Assembly (NCBI GenBank): GCA_034440615.1
Contig: JAOTOM010005104.1
Location: 496,001-560,000, forward strand
Length of the DNA: 64,000 nucleotides
DNA from: Ashinkailepas kermadecensis
Taxonomy: Eukaryota > Arthropoda > Thecostraca > Neolepadidae
Direction of reading: 5' to 3'
Positions 42,588-53,420 of the stretch are shown here, piece after piece; the first letter of the stretch is position 1, and the number at the start of each line of letters is the position of its first letter. Under the pieces are notes generated by a model. It was not told the DNA's origin and did no database searches. It was given only the letters and a program-made list of their open reading frames with translations. The translations under genes were made by a program, and so were the position numbers.

Positions 42588-42890
42588 ACTATATCTGTCG
42601 CCCCACCGAGCTTAATTGGCTGTGCTGAGGAAGCCGCCGCCAGTCGGGCGCTGCGCCTCGTCAGACTGGCCCACGCGTAAATGTATGTGCATACGCCGTA
42701 ACTGGCTGTGGTAGGATAAAATATACTGGAGTGTGCTATTTCTGTACTATATCTGTCGCCCCACCGAGGTTAATTGACTGTGCAGGGGTAGCCGCCGCCA
42801 GTCGGGCGCCGCGCCTCGTCAGACTGACCACGTGTAAATGTATGTGCATACGCCGTGACTGGCTGTGGAAGGATTCAATAGACGGGAGAA
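42588..42890. repeat. 158-bp tandem duplication
   Basis: ACTATATCTGTCGCCCCACC begins at 42588 and again at 42746. The copies share GCCGCCGCCAGTCGGGCG and GTAAATGTATGTGCATACGC. Identity is about 90% by eye. Confidence 0.92.
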
Positions 42891-42924
42891 CAGATTTTTA
42901 TTTATTTCAGTAAGTGTTTAAAAC

Positions 42925-44330
42925 GATTATACAGTATTACACTTAATAAACATTTACCCGTGGCCGGGCCCTACACTGGTGCCCGGCTACACACAAATAT
43001 GTTCTGGTGCTCTCCCGGCGGCCGAATCCTGGCGTGGTAGGCCACCCGGGAGCGCACCCCGCCGACGCCACGCCCACAATGGCAAAAGACACATCAAAAC
43101 ACGTTAAAAGCCGGCGCCGCACGGTCGCGGCCATCGGTAAAAAAAACACGCACAAGGCCACGGCGGGCAAAAGGGCCATAAAGCCGTGACCCGAGAGACG
43201 GCCCGCTCTAAAACAAGAGGTAAGATGTCAAAACACGTCCTACGCCGCGACCCGCAGAACCGGCCCGGCGCGGGCGCCACACACCCCAGCCCGGAGCGGC
43301 GCGCCAGCACAACACACAATTGGCGCGCCACCCCACGGCCAAGCCGCCACGCCCGTACGACGAGCATGCGGCCGGGCCAAAGGTCGGTGTGGCAGCACCC
43401 AACGCTGCTCCAGGCAGCGCCAGTCGCCGCTGCAACGCCCGAAGGATGGGTGGGTCCTGGGGAAGGACAAGGAGCCCCCAGGGCGGAACCATCGAAAACC
43501 ACTCGCCCCACTCCACCCAGGGCCCCGCATGATATGGCGCAACACCCTGCCTACGGTCGTGACGTACGGCTGCGGGTCGCTGGCGCCCGGTGACGTGCTC
43601 AACGTACACGTCAAGGGACCACCTCAGGGTGTCACTCACCATCACAGCTGACGCATCAGCTTCGCATAAAAGCGACTGACACGCAACTGTTTGAACATGG
43701 TCTCGTTCCCTCGGTACCAAGTACCGAGGGAGCCCACGAAGAAGGCTTGGATTGAGGCCGTTTTGCCCTGCTGTCTGGGCTGCTCCACGAGGGGGGCATG
43801 CTTCGCCAGCTTCCTGTCGGCGGCGGCACGCAGCGCCATGGCTCGGTTCTCAAAGTCGATGGTAACATCGACCAACGAGACCTCGCTGCCGCGCGTCACA
43901 GCTAGGTCCGGACGGAGGACAGAGTCCACGCCCGGCACCCGTCGGTTGACGCGCAGCTCCGTGCCGCCCCGCTGCGGCACCGCCTTTGTGAGGCGGGACA
44001 GCACTGCGTTGTGGCGCAGCTGAAACGCAGCATTGTGCGGCCGACCATGATATGGGAAACGTGGGACCTGGGAAAACATGGGGACATGGGAAACGTCTCC
44101 TTAGCGTAGCCACAGCGCCGGCAGCACCGGTCCCGTGAGCCGCGCTGGTAGCCGTTAAGCGGCACGAGGCTACCAGGCCGATAGACAGGAGAACATACTA
44201 TATGCGTTCGCTGCCAGCGGCTTTGGTGCCGTAATCTGATTACGGATATGATGAAGGAATTTATTGACGTTCTTTCTTCCAGAATTTTAGCCAACTTTTC
44301 TTCTCGCTCGATCACAAGCAAGTTGAGTAA
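42925..44330 (-). mobile_element. R2-like non-LTR retrotransposon, C-terminal endonuclease end
   Basis: The minus frame 44079-43642, with a frameshifted piece to 44321, shows CCRRCGYAKETF (start of the CCHC finger), FQLRHNAVLSRLTKAV, then the restriction-like endonuclease block VDSVLRPDLAVT followed by EVSLVDVTIDFEN, and the end SLGTWYRGNETMFKQLRVSR then FYAKLMRQL. The PD...VD spacing and the CCHC-RHN order are characteristic of R2/NeSL-type single-ORF elements. The ~700 bp after the stop is a GC-rich 3' region ending near AATAAATAAAAAT (minus strand, 42895-42910). The RT domain is absent. The several open frames at 43007-43720 are shadows in GC-rich sequence. Confidence 0.83.
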
Positions 44331-44369
44331 TTCGTGAGTGCTATGCCAATGTTAATATTTCATATAGGT

Positions 44370-44575
44370 TTTCTCTGTTGACCTGTCATGGGTGTAGGTT
44401 TCTGAAAACTATTTCCAGGGCACAAAATGCATGAAGGAAATGGGCAGACCGAAATGGATTGGGGAATGTAATACTAATATAAGGTCCCATGTTAAAAGTT
44501 GAAATTACTGCGTGGGTGGAGCCAACATTGAAAGGAGACAAGTGCCCTCCCAAAAGCATACAAAGCTACACCCCT
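44370..44575. repeat. Dispersed repeat family D, copy 2
   Basis: Partner of 22225-22445; see that entry for landmarks. Confidence 0.75.
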
Positions 44576-46101
44576 GTGATTTACATTTGGTTCGTCTTAT
44601 TCTTCGCAAGTGAGTGCGCCATGAACATATAGTGAAAATGGTGCAGATGTCGTACTCACTCTACCACCTTTATATTTCGCTACCGTTCAGATCAATGCTG
44701 ATCACAAGATCAATGTCTTGTTCAGCGTTCAATATCAGTGTAGTGAACAGTGAGTACGTCAAGTCAGCCTGCATTTACACATGCTGCATGGTGAGACATA
44801 AGTCCCTGGACTCCAAACTGAAGATCACATATGGACTAAAACATTATCTTTGTTCCATTGTATCATCTATCCTGGATAATTCGCGCTAGCACATTGGTGC
44901 ACGTGTTTGATTGTGAGCCATCAATATGTGACAGCCTGGTGGTGTCTGATATTCTGTAGATGACAGGCTGGACACTCTTTCACCTCTGCTTAGAACTTCA
45001 ACTTATGACACACTGCTATGTGTCAGACGTTCGCAATACGATATGATACAGAACCAGTGCACTGATAACTAAGGGAAGTTGGCAGCCAATCCTAAATCTG
45101 CATCAACGCAACAATTTTTCTAGATTATGCTGGCATTCAATGAAATCCACACTTATATGAAATAAGATATTGTGTTTAAATATCTTTCCAATCCTGCGGT
45201 CCGCTTGCTATTCGTCCTAGCAAGGATATTTTTACCCGTTTTGATGTACACGATACTTTGAATGCATCAAAGCTAGTTGTGACGTAACTGCGGGCGTGAC
45301 TTTAGTTGTGATTTAAGAACTATTCGGTCAGATCGGATTTGAGCCACGTTAAATATGGTGTTGGGCATCCTTTCCTTGAGAGGAAAGCAGCAATTAATAC
45401 TTTTGCGGACAAATATGATGTCAATGATGGGTTCATGCCGATTGAATCAATTGGATAGACCTACTTTCCACTCAACATAAGCATTCATAAGCATAAGCAT
45501 GGGATTATTGGGAACTATTTTTGACTTTATGATCCTTGGACGTATGTTAACTTTGGACGTTATAAACGCTCCCTCTGAAGCCAGGTTTGGATGCTGTAAT
45601 CGATGGAAGCCACGAACTTTGGACATTGTGAACGCACCTTATCCAAGACACTTTGGACAATCAATGATATTTGTTTTTAGACATTATGATCCTTTGACGA
45701 TTTGAGCTTTAGATGTTATTAACTTTGATCGTAATTGAACCTTCGATGTCATAAAAGCTCCCAATCGTATCATAATCAACGTCGTTGTATGTGAGTAGGT
45801 TTAAATGCAAGGTAATTTTCCTTGAGATCGAGTTTCCCTTGAAGTTAGCATTTACGGTCATGAAACATTCCATTTTCAATTCTTTCTTCGAGGTCAATTC
45901 AGAAAACGTCTCCAGCCCCTCCTCACGCGAATTCATATTGATTACATCATAGCTATGGCACACATGTGGATCGGCTATAGTGAGCACGAATGCGTGTTGA
46001 GTTTTATGAGGTACGAATACTTCTTGATGAGCCTCTCATTACATGTAAGGGTGATGCGGTACGGGTAGTGGGGTGCACATTCATGAAGCTGGGTGGTTAA
46101 G
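44576..46101. other. Unassigned stretch with a degenerate ~36-bp repeat
   Basis: At 45520-45770, TTTGGAC(A/G)TT(A/G)T(G/A)A(A/C) recurs about six times with loose spacing. Nothing else is recognised. Confidence 0.45.
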
Positions 46102-46244
46102 AGGTCTGCATTATGGAGCCTGGAAGAAGCAGGTGATATATTTACGAACCAGCTGAATGTGCGAGAGCGGCATGGAGTGACCGGCACATGGTCGGATTAT
46201 GATCGCAGCGCACCGACACCTTTTCACGATACTGAGTACCATCG
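46102..46244 (+). CDS. Candidate internal exon L
   Basis: The open frame reads RSALWSLEEAGDIFTNQL, then NVRERHGVTGTWSDYDRS, then APTPFHDTEYHR, ending at a good donor, ACCATCG|GTAAGG (exit phase 2). The acceptor GGTGGTTAAG|AGG is weak, and the true left edge may be elsewhere. The peptide has balanced composition and is not recognised. A 67-bp array begins 39 bp into the intron. Confidence 0.45.
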
Positions 46245-46282
46245 GTAAGGGCGCCGTCCATCGCCTTCGCCGGCCATCAGAT

Positions 46283-46490
46283 GGGCGCAATGTGTCTATC
46301 TGGTGGCCGCCTGGTGGCTGTACCGCAGTCTGTCGGTCGCGGCGTGTATGGGCGCAATGTGTCTCTCTGGTGGCCGCCTGGTGGCTGTACCGCAGTCTGT
46401 CGGTCGCGGCGTGTATGGGCGCAATGTGTCTATCTGGTGGCCGCCTGGTGGCTGTACCGCAGTCTGTCGGTCGCGGCGTGTCGATTGTTT
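46283..46490. repeat. 67-bp tandem repeat, 3 copies
   Basis: GGGCGCAATGTGTCT(A/C)TCTG starts at 46283, 46350 and 46417. The frames on both strands that cross it (AVCRSRRV..., PPGGH...) repeat with it and are artefacts. Confidence 0.95.
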
Positions 46491-46860
46491 AGTGATGTGT
46501 GAATGTTGGTTTGGCCATTTTTCTTCGCCATCGATTAATTTCGCCTTAACTAATGTCCTTGCTGATGGGTCGATCATTTAGTCTCAACAGTGGGCATTGT
46601 GATTTTAGAATTGTAAGTAATTGTTCGACCAATATATTTAGTTGGAACACTAAGCGGCTTTTCGATTGAACTTCGACATTTCGACGATGTATAAGAACGA
46701 ATTTCCAGTATCCTTTTGAAGCTAATAAGGCTCGTGTGTACTGGACTTCGGTGTCGATGCTGGGCATTCCATACGTGTACTGATCAAAGATCGCAAGCTG
46801 TAGTAAATTATTTAGTAATTTGCCTACGATACGGGTGCGAGATCCAGTCTAACAACCATT
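46491..46860. other. Unassigned stretch
   Basis: Nothing recognised. Confidence 0.4.
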
Positions 46861-46894
46861 GAAACGATGAACGAATTGCCAGACAATCCAGCTC

Positions 46895-47404
46895 GTGATA
46901 AAGGTTAATGTTCGCCTTATCCGAACGATGCACAGTGAGCGGATACAACCAGAGCGGGGGATGCCGGCCCGCACAAGCCAGCGTCGGACGCCTGTCAGTC
47001 TTGACCAGTTGCTGACTGTCGACACACATTGCGCTGAGCTGGCGGCCGGCGAATACGACGGCGCCCCAGCCGACGCGGACGGCGCCCCAGCCGAATACGA
47101 CGGCGCCCCAGCCGACGCGGACGTTAGTCATTCAGTACTGTGAAGAGGCGTCGGCACGCTGCGGCAATACTTTATCATGTGCGCCGCGACAGTCGCCGTG
47201 TGCCGCGCGTCGCATATTCAACAAAAGCCGACTGGCATTGCCTGTCTTACAGGCTGCACGGGTTGTACAGCAGTGATGTGGGTGCACCACCAACCTCCAA
47301 ACGATGGTCACTCAATTTACCTATGGTTAAATAATTTAACTTTGGATCCAGACTTGTGCATCTTTATTGATGTGGCTCGCGATAAAAGTAATAAAATGTG
47401 TTGA
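46895..47404. CDS. Coding-like island M, frame and strand unresolved
   Basis: Plus frame 46895-47143 reads ERIQPERGMPARTSQRRTP, then VSLDQLLTVDTHCAELAAG, then EYDGAPADADGAP repeats. Plus frames 47140-47334 and 47177-47404 (ending NLTLDPDLCIFIDVARDK...) are also protein-like. On the minus strand 47131-46808 reads LYPLTVHRSDKANINLYHEL and SFQWLLDWISHPYRRQ. These overlap, so at most one or two are real. A 42-bp in-frame duplication lies at 47051-47130. It could be part of a retroelement or a host exon. I recognise no family. Confidence 0.3.
47051..47130. repeat. 42-bp duplication
   Basis: GAATACGACGGCGCCCCAGC starts at 47051 and 47093. An internal half-repeat (GACGGCGCCCCAGCCGA) makes it self-similar at about 24/18 bp. 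Confidence 0.9.
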
Positions 47405-47487
47405 ATTTTCGATGAATGTACGTGCATTATTGATGAGCCTAACTAACCATCCGCAGCGTTTGGATGTGAAATTTAGTTCATCGCTCG

Positions 47488-47769
47488 TTGCGTGCGGGTA
47501 TTTTGTATAAGATGCTCCATTTACACAAGTGTATTGGTTATCTGTTTGTTGCTCTCTATCGCCAGTGCTACGCTTACAAAGATCTAGGAAAGCATTTCTC
47601 CATCTTGACTGTCTATGATGCAGTGCTTGTTGCTCTTTCCGTTGGTTTCAATTTAGACATTCAAGATTTTTATATTGTGTTTTTAGCAAGTGTAATACAA
47701 CAGCCATGCGTCATCATTGCGTCAATTGCGTTAATCTACTGTGCGTCATCAATTGTGGCATTCTCGTGA
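47488..47769 (+). other. Hydrophobic 93-codon open frame, doubtful
   Basis: Reads CIGYLFVALYRQCYAYKD, then TVYDAVLVALSVGFNLD, then FYIVFLASVIQQPCVIIA, then SIALIYCASSIVAFS. The last ~35 residues could be membrane segments. No ATG with good context, splice site or homology is recognised. Chance is possible in T-rich DNA. Confidence 0.15.
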
Positions 47770-48164
47770 CCTCGTGCCCGGTCCGAACTGAATTGATACA
47801 CTGATATATTTAATTCGCACTTAATGCAAGTCTGGTTTCTGGAACCTCAGAAAGGTACACAACATATAAAGGAGGAAGCGGAATACAAAGACAAGTGTGT
47901 ATTTAGTTTCCGCATGTAAACATGAGCTGGAAGTCAGCGGCAATCTGGATACAACCGGTAACCAACGACCGAGCGAAATATTCGCAGGATAGCTGTTGTC
48001 GCGACCAGAGCTTCTATTAATGATTGGGGTGAAGGACACACCGACTGCATGGACATGCTGCTTCCAATGGGAAGGGCATCCTCATTCTCTTCGCTTGGCC
48101 ATGTGACCATCCATGGCCTTTTGTTTCGATGTACTCTTTAGTCCAGGAATGGTTCCGGTACCGG

Positions 48165-48265
48165 TATTGCTCCGGACCTGGTAAACGGCTCGGTAATCGG
48201 CTGGTAACGGCTCGGTAATCGGCTCGGTAACGGCTGGTAAACGGCTCGGTAATCGGCTGCGACAC
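48165..48265. repeat. Short GGCTCGGTAATC/GGCTGGTAAC repeat
   Basis: CGGCTCGGTAA(T/C) and CGGCTGGTAA(A)C alternate about seven times. Confidence 0.85.
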
Positions 48266-48992
48266 CAGGACACGCCTGTCTCTCTCTCTCTTCGGGATGA
48301 AATCTGGAAAGGGTAGGAAATACGGAGACGGCATTGTACATGCATCCGATGCTGCTTCAGGTAGCCTTGAATATCATGCAAAAAGGAAAGGAAATAAAAG
48401 AGACTGCATCTCGAATTTATTGTACTTTTTGCAGTCAATTTCGACAGCCTTGGATTTTTTTTAGTATCCTGCTGTTTTGTTTTCGATATAGCTCACCTAG
48501 TGAAAAATGAATATTTTAGCACTGGTCCAGCACAGCCAGCGATGCTTTATGTATCCAAAATTTGTGCTTTGTCTTGGTAGTTGGCAGCACCGGTATCAAT
48601 TATTAATGCAAACAGCCAAGTTGTTCTCGAATCTGAATGGTTCAATGTGTGGCCATGGTCACTCTGATGGGGTATACAAGCTGAGCACCACCAGAACACC
48701 ACCATTGTGATGGAAGTCCAAAAAGCTGGCTCTCGCTCCGATTTAAATATCATGTGGTCTGCATCATATGTGGATTGATGTCATGTGGTTCCCAATATTT
48801 AACGATCGTGAACGGTTCCACGAGCCTGGAAATTGGCTTGGTCCACAATAGTTCATTGGCTTTGCTGAAATCACCCTGTAAGAAAAGCAACCAAGTGATG
48901 AGTGTGGGCAATCTTCACGTATTACACCCGAAACGTTTTTTATATCAACAAGATATCCAGCTGAATTCTAGCTAACTGCTGAAGTTTTAGAG
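48266..48992. other. Unassigned stretch
   Basis: A plus frame from ATG 48298 (KSGKGRKYGDGIVHASDAAS...) has a donor-like GCTTCAG|GTAGCC at 48361. It is too weak to call. Confidence 0.3.
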
Positions 48993-50161
48993 TTAACACG
49001 CGCACTGGAGAGGGAAGGACGAAATCCGCCATTTTTGGTGTACCTGCTGAAAAATTCCCGGCGCATCGCTTAAAAAAAAGAATAAGAAAATGTGCCTTCA
49101 ATTTTTGCGAGTTAGAGGCCATCCAAATCAAAACATTTCGTAGCGCCAGACCACAAATATCGGCGCTGATGCGCCTCCCGTATATCAGCAAGAGGGAAGT
49201 GTTCTTGGCAATACTGGCGACTTGTTTGATGCATATTGTCATGCTTTATGGCTTCAAAGTCATGCTAGGTCACCGGGGTCATAACAGGTCAATGGAACCA
49301 AACTTGGTTGGTCAACTGGAAAGTTGTCATAAACGCAAGTGACTGGTATGCGATTCATGTCTTTTTGCATGTTGCTCCCTACACATCCTGAAAACTACTG
49401 TTTTTGTCATTGTTAACCTAAGCGTTTCCCTACTTCATTCATGTACTTCAGCACTTTCTTCGTGAAGCCAATTGCGCCGGGCCGTCCGCCGGTCCGGCGG
49501 GCACCCCGGTTCTGGTAACTGGAATCGGTAACTGACCCGATAAAGTGCTGATATATAGGTGATCTGAGGTCAAATTCCGGGTCTATCATCTGTATTGCAT
49601 CATTAGTCATGTCCAAAACATCATTGATGCCATTTTGGAGCATTTAAGCACAATCGCAGCAATCCATAACAATGTCAAGCCAAGCCACCCAAAAGAAACA
49701 AAATGTGACATATGTGACCTCATTTGACCTTGAAGATATTGATCTAAGGTCATGCAATTTACCCACAATAGAGTTCACTACCGTACCCATCCACCCTGTG
49801 AATTTCGTTCCTCCAGCTTTAATAGGAGCCAATATTTTATGGGGGCGAAATCCGCCCCCCCCCCCCCTCCAGTGCGCGTAATTTTCAGAGGCCCTCCAGG
49901 GCGCGTGTGAAACCCCCTAGTGACGTCACTTTTTTAGGGATATAATTTTAGGTAGTTTCTGGCCCTACTCGTCGAACGCTTTCCGATGACGTCTTCGTCG
50001 TCTTCCGTCTTTTGTTTTCCGTTTTCCGTCTTCCGTATTCTTGCGACTCTTAGTTTGTAGAGCTTTAATAGGAGCCGAGATCTCAGGAGGTGGCAGAATC
50101 CGCCGCCCCCCCCATCTCCAGTGCACGCAGTTTTCAGAGGGCCTCCAGGGCGCGTGTTAAT
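48993..50161 (+). mobile_element. Composite TTAA-flanked MITE carrying a captured piece of family B
   Basis: Starts TTAACACGCGC (48993) and ends GCGCGTGTTAA (50161). Inside are a full copy of the 18-kb MITE (48993-49911, right end decayed to GCGCGTGTGAA), then 49912-50060, which matches the right part of family B (TAGTGACGTCACTTTTTAGG to TAGTTTGTAGA), then a second MITE right end (50061-50161). The left flank (GAAGTTTTAGAG) is not family B. The whole 1.17 kb therefore looks like one unit bounded by TTAA. Confidence 0.7.
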
Positions 50162-50547
50162 ACTTGAATATTACCGATGCTCTCCTAGGTAGGCACCTAC
50201 CCACTTGTCCGCGTTGGTAAGCAATGCAGACATGCAGAATATGCTGTAAGGTGCTGAATGACCAACAGAGTCGATGCACCCCAACGCTCAAATACCTAGC
50301 CAGTAGCCACCCAACACGGCATATTGATGCTGTGAATCACACCGCAAAGCTAAATGCATCGTAGCATGACAGCAGACGTCTTACATATGCAAAACTGTGT
50401 GATATTTTTCTTCATGTTTTTCTCTAACTAGATGCAACCCCATTTAGTCTGCCAGCCTGAATTCCATTATCCTAGATGTCCTTATCAGAAACTTAGTATT
50501 TTCATTGAAAAGTAAGGTGTCTCGTGATATATTATTCCAGATGTACA
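50162..50547. other. Unassigned stretch
   Basis: Nothing recognised. Confidence 0.4.
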
Positions 50548-50926
<379 letters not shown>

Positions 50927-50998
50927 TAAATCATTAAACACACACGCATACGTTTTATCCGTTTCCTCTTTGCACATCTCTTGAACTTATTCCCCCAT

Positions 50999-51315
<317 letters not shown>

Positions 51316-51358
51316 TTTTTTTCATTCTTTGTCCCCCCCGTGCGTCTGCGATCCGGGC

Positions 51359-51538
51359 ATGCTCCGATTTTGCGTGTCGTGCGGCGCCGGCCGACCATTC
51401 CGTGCACGTGTGTTTACCAATACCGAGCTGCCGCCGGTCGGCCGGATCGTGCCGACGGACACGTTCGGCCGCCAGGCGTCGCCGGCTGTGGCTCCGGTGA
51501 CGACCGCAGCGACGGCGGCGGCGGCGGCGCGGCGGCAG
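51359..51538 (+). CDS. Possible first coding exon R in a CpG-rich island
   Basis: ATG at 51359 opens 60 codons to the donor CGGCGGCAG|GTGACG (phase 0). The peptide is MLRFCVSCGAGRPFRARVF, then TNTELPPVGRIVPTDTFGR, then an Ala-rich run. It follows the (CT)n tract and sits at the start of a ~480-bp GC/CpG-rich island (51340-51820), as first exons often do. No TATA box is obvious. Other frames here are also open because of the high GC, so confidence is modest. Not recognised. Confidence 0.3.
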
Positions 51539-52789
51539 GTGACGACTCGCTGGTGACCCAGCCTCGAGCGGTCGGGCGGTCGCGGCCCGCCCGCTCAGTG
51601 TCGGCCCGCACGCTGACGATACGGGTCGGGTGGTGCGGCGTCGGTCGGGTGGCACGGCGCCCGTTGCTGGTGCTGGTGCCGCTGCGCCGGGTTGGTGCCG
51701 CGTGCGCCGTGCGGCGGCCCGCGTGCGAGCGAACGGTGGGCGGTTGTGTGTGCCGGCGGCGCAAGGCGGTGTGGTCTGCCGTGGTCACCGGTCGACCGGC
51801 CACGGCGGCTGCGGCTTGATTTCGTGACGCTCGATGTGCTCAGCAAACCTGACGGTTGCGGTGGAAGCCACTTCGTCGACATATCGCAGGTTGGTGAGGA
51901 AACGTGTCCGATGCCGCTGGTTGCTGGGACGATATCACCCTGTTGTGCTTAGGAGAGAAGGCTTTGAATTGCTTATTAATTGCATGCCGAAACACTTTAT
52001 CAGCCAGTGAATAGGAGGAAAACTGCCATCTTTGAAAGTACCATCTTCTTAACGGTAACTTTGCGCCTTTGATTGCCCGCGATTGCATCGAACCCCGTGT
52101 CCTCGTCACAAATTGTATTACATAACATTGCTAGCCAATATTTATCAGCCTATCTCTTCCTTCTCTGATAATGGATCTCGTGATACTGACTTACATAACT
52201 ATTTTCCCTGAGCTCAATTTCCGGCCATCTTTGGCCAGTATATTGGGATGAGAAGCTCAGCCATGCAGTTTCGAAATCAGACGTGATACGAATGGGCTAG
52301 ATGAACGCAGCACTGAACCGGAAGCTCGCATCCAACTTTGAAAACATGATGCCAAATTTGAGTTCTTCGCCTAAATGACAGGTTCGCATTTTACTTAGAC
52401 GAGCAGCGAATGCCGTGGAACTTCAAGAACTCCAGAAAATAGCAATAATCACTTGCAGCACGTGCGAGTTCTGGTGTTCCATATAGGGGGACTTTGAGTT
52501 GCGGACAGTTAGAGTTTCGATGCCCTTGATTTAATTTTTTTTCATTTATTCATTCAAAGCAAAATTCATGATGCACGCTCGAAGATAGTTTGTGACGTTT
52601 TCTCTTTTGAGCATCTGCCAATAAATATTTGGTTCCTTGTGCATATACATTGCAAATTTGCAACATTACAAACAAGCAAAATAACGAAATACTCTCACTG
52701 AGTGGTACGAGACGAGTAGAAAACAATTGTGTTTCAAAGTAACAGGCTGTGGGCTCGTGTAAAGTCAGGTGAAGCTTAGGTCAATTCTC
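51539..52789. other. CpG-rich island tail, then an AT-rich unassigned stretch
   Basis: 51539-51820 has very high CpG and open frames in several readings. After 51950 the sequence is AT-rich with no feature. Confidence 0.5.
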
Positions 52790-53420
52790 TAGTTGGAGGC
52801 ACCCGGGACGGTGGCGGCGGTGGCGGAGGTGACGGTCAAGTTTGATTCTTTTTTTTGTGTTGAGAATCAGCCACTTTGTACTTCTTGCTTGTACTACCTG
52901 AAAGTAAGCTCTTTGTCGAGTGGGAATGTTGTGGAATATTACCATTATGGAAAGAAATGTCATGCATTGGGCAGCGAAGCTAGTGATGCAATAATTCCAA
53001 TCGATGCTAGACACTGTCCATGTACAGAAATGAATTTCAAAACAGCTAAGTCTAGTTTTAGAACCGTGTGAACCGCTATTCATTTTGCTGCAACCACCTT
53101 TGAATTGACTTGGGGAGCGGTTTTACGGGAAGTGGGTTACTTTCCGTTCTTTATCAGCTTGTGTCAGCTATCAGCTCTCCACACTTTTGTGAACAGTGGA
53201 TACCCAAGCGGCAGGTCAGAGCTCTATCTGCATCATACGGAGGAATTTTTCTTTTACAATTTGGAACGTACTTTTCCCTCCTACTTCTCTATTTCTTGCG
53301 CTCAATCACATGGTGTTGCTGCGGAAACAAATATTCAGAAGGCCATATGTTTAGTCCCTCAGTTACCCAAAGCGCTGTTTTTTTTTTGGTTTTTTTTTTG
53401 CTGCTACTAGGAAACTAAGG
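52790..53420. other. Two doubtful open frames
   Basis: 52793-53071 plus (EAPGTVAAVAEVTVKFDSFF, then several Cys) follows a good acceptor-like TCAATTCTCTAG and has a donor-like GCGGAG|GTGACG at 52829. It could hold a ~40-nt exon. 53105-53418 is open in two plus frames. Neither is recognised. Confidence 0.2.

Noticed and set aside
43007..43720. Several Arg/Pro/Ala-rich frames as genes
   Set aside because: They are GC-driven shadows over the 3' region of the R2-like element.
47488..47769. Membrane protein gene
   Set aside because: Hydrophobic translation of T-rich DNA with no start context, splice site or recognised family; kept only as a doubtful entry.
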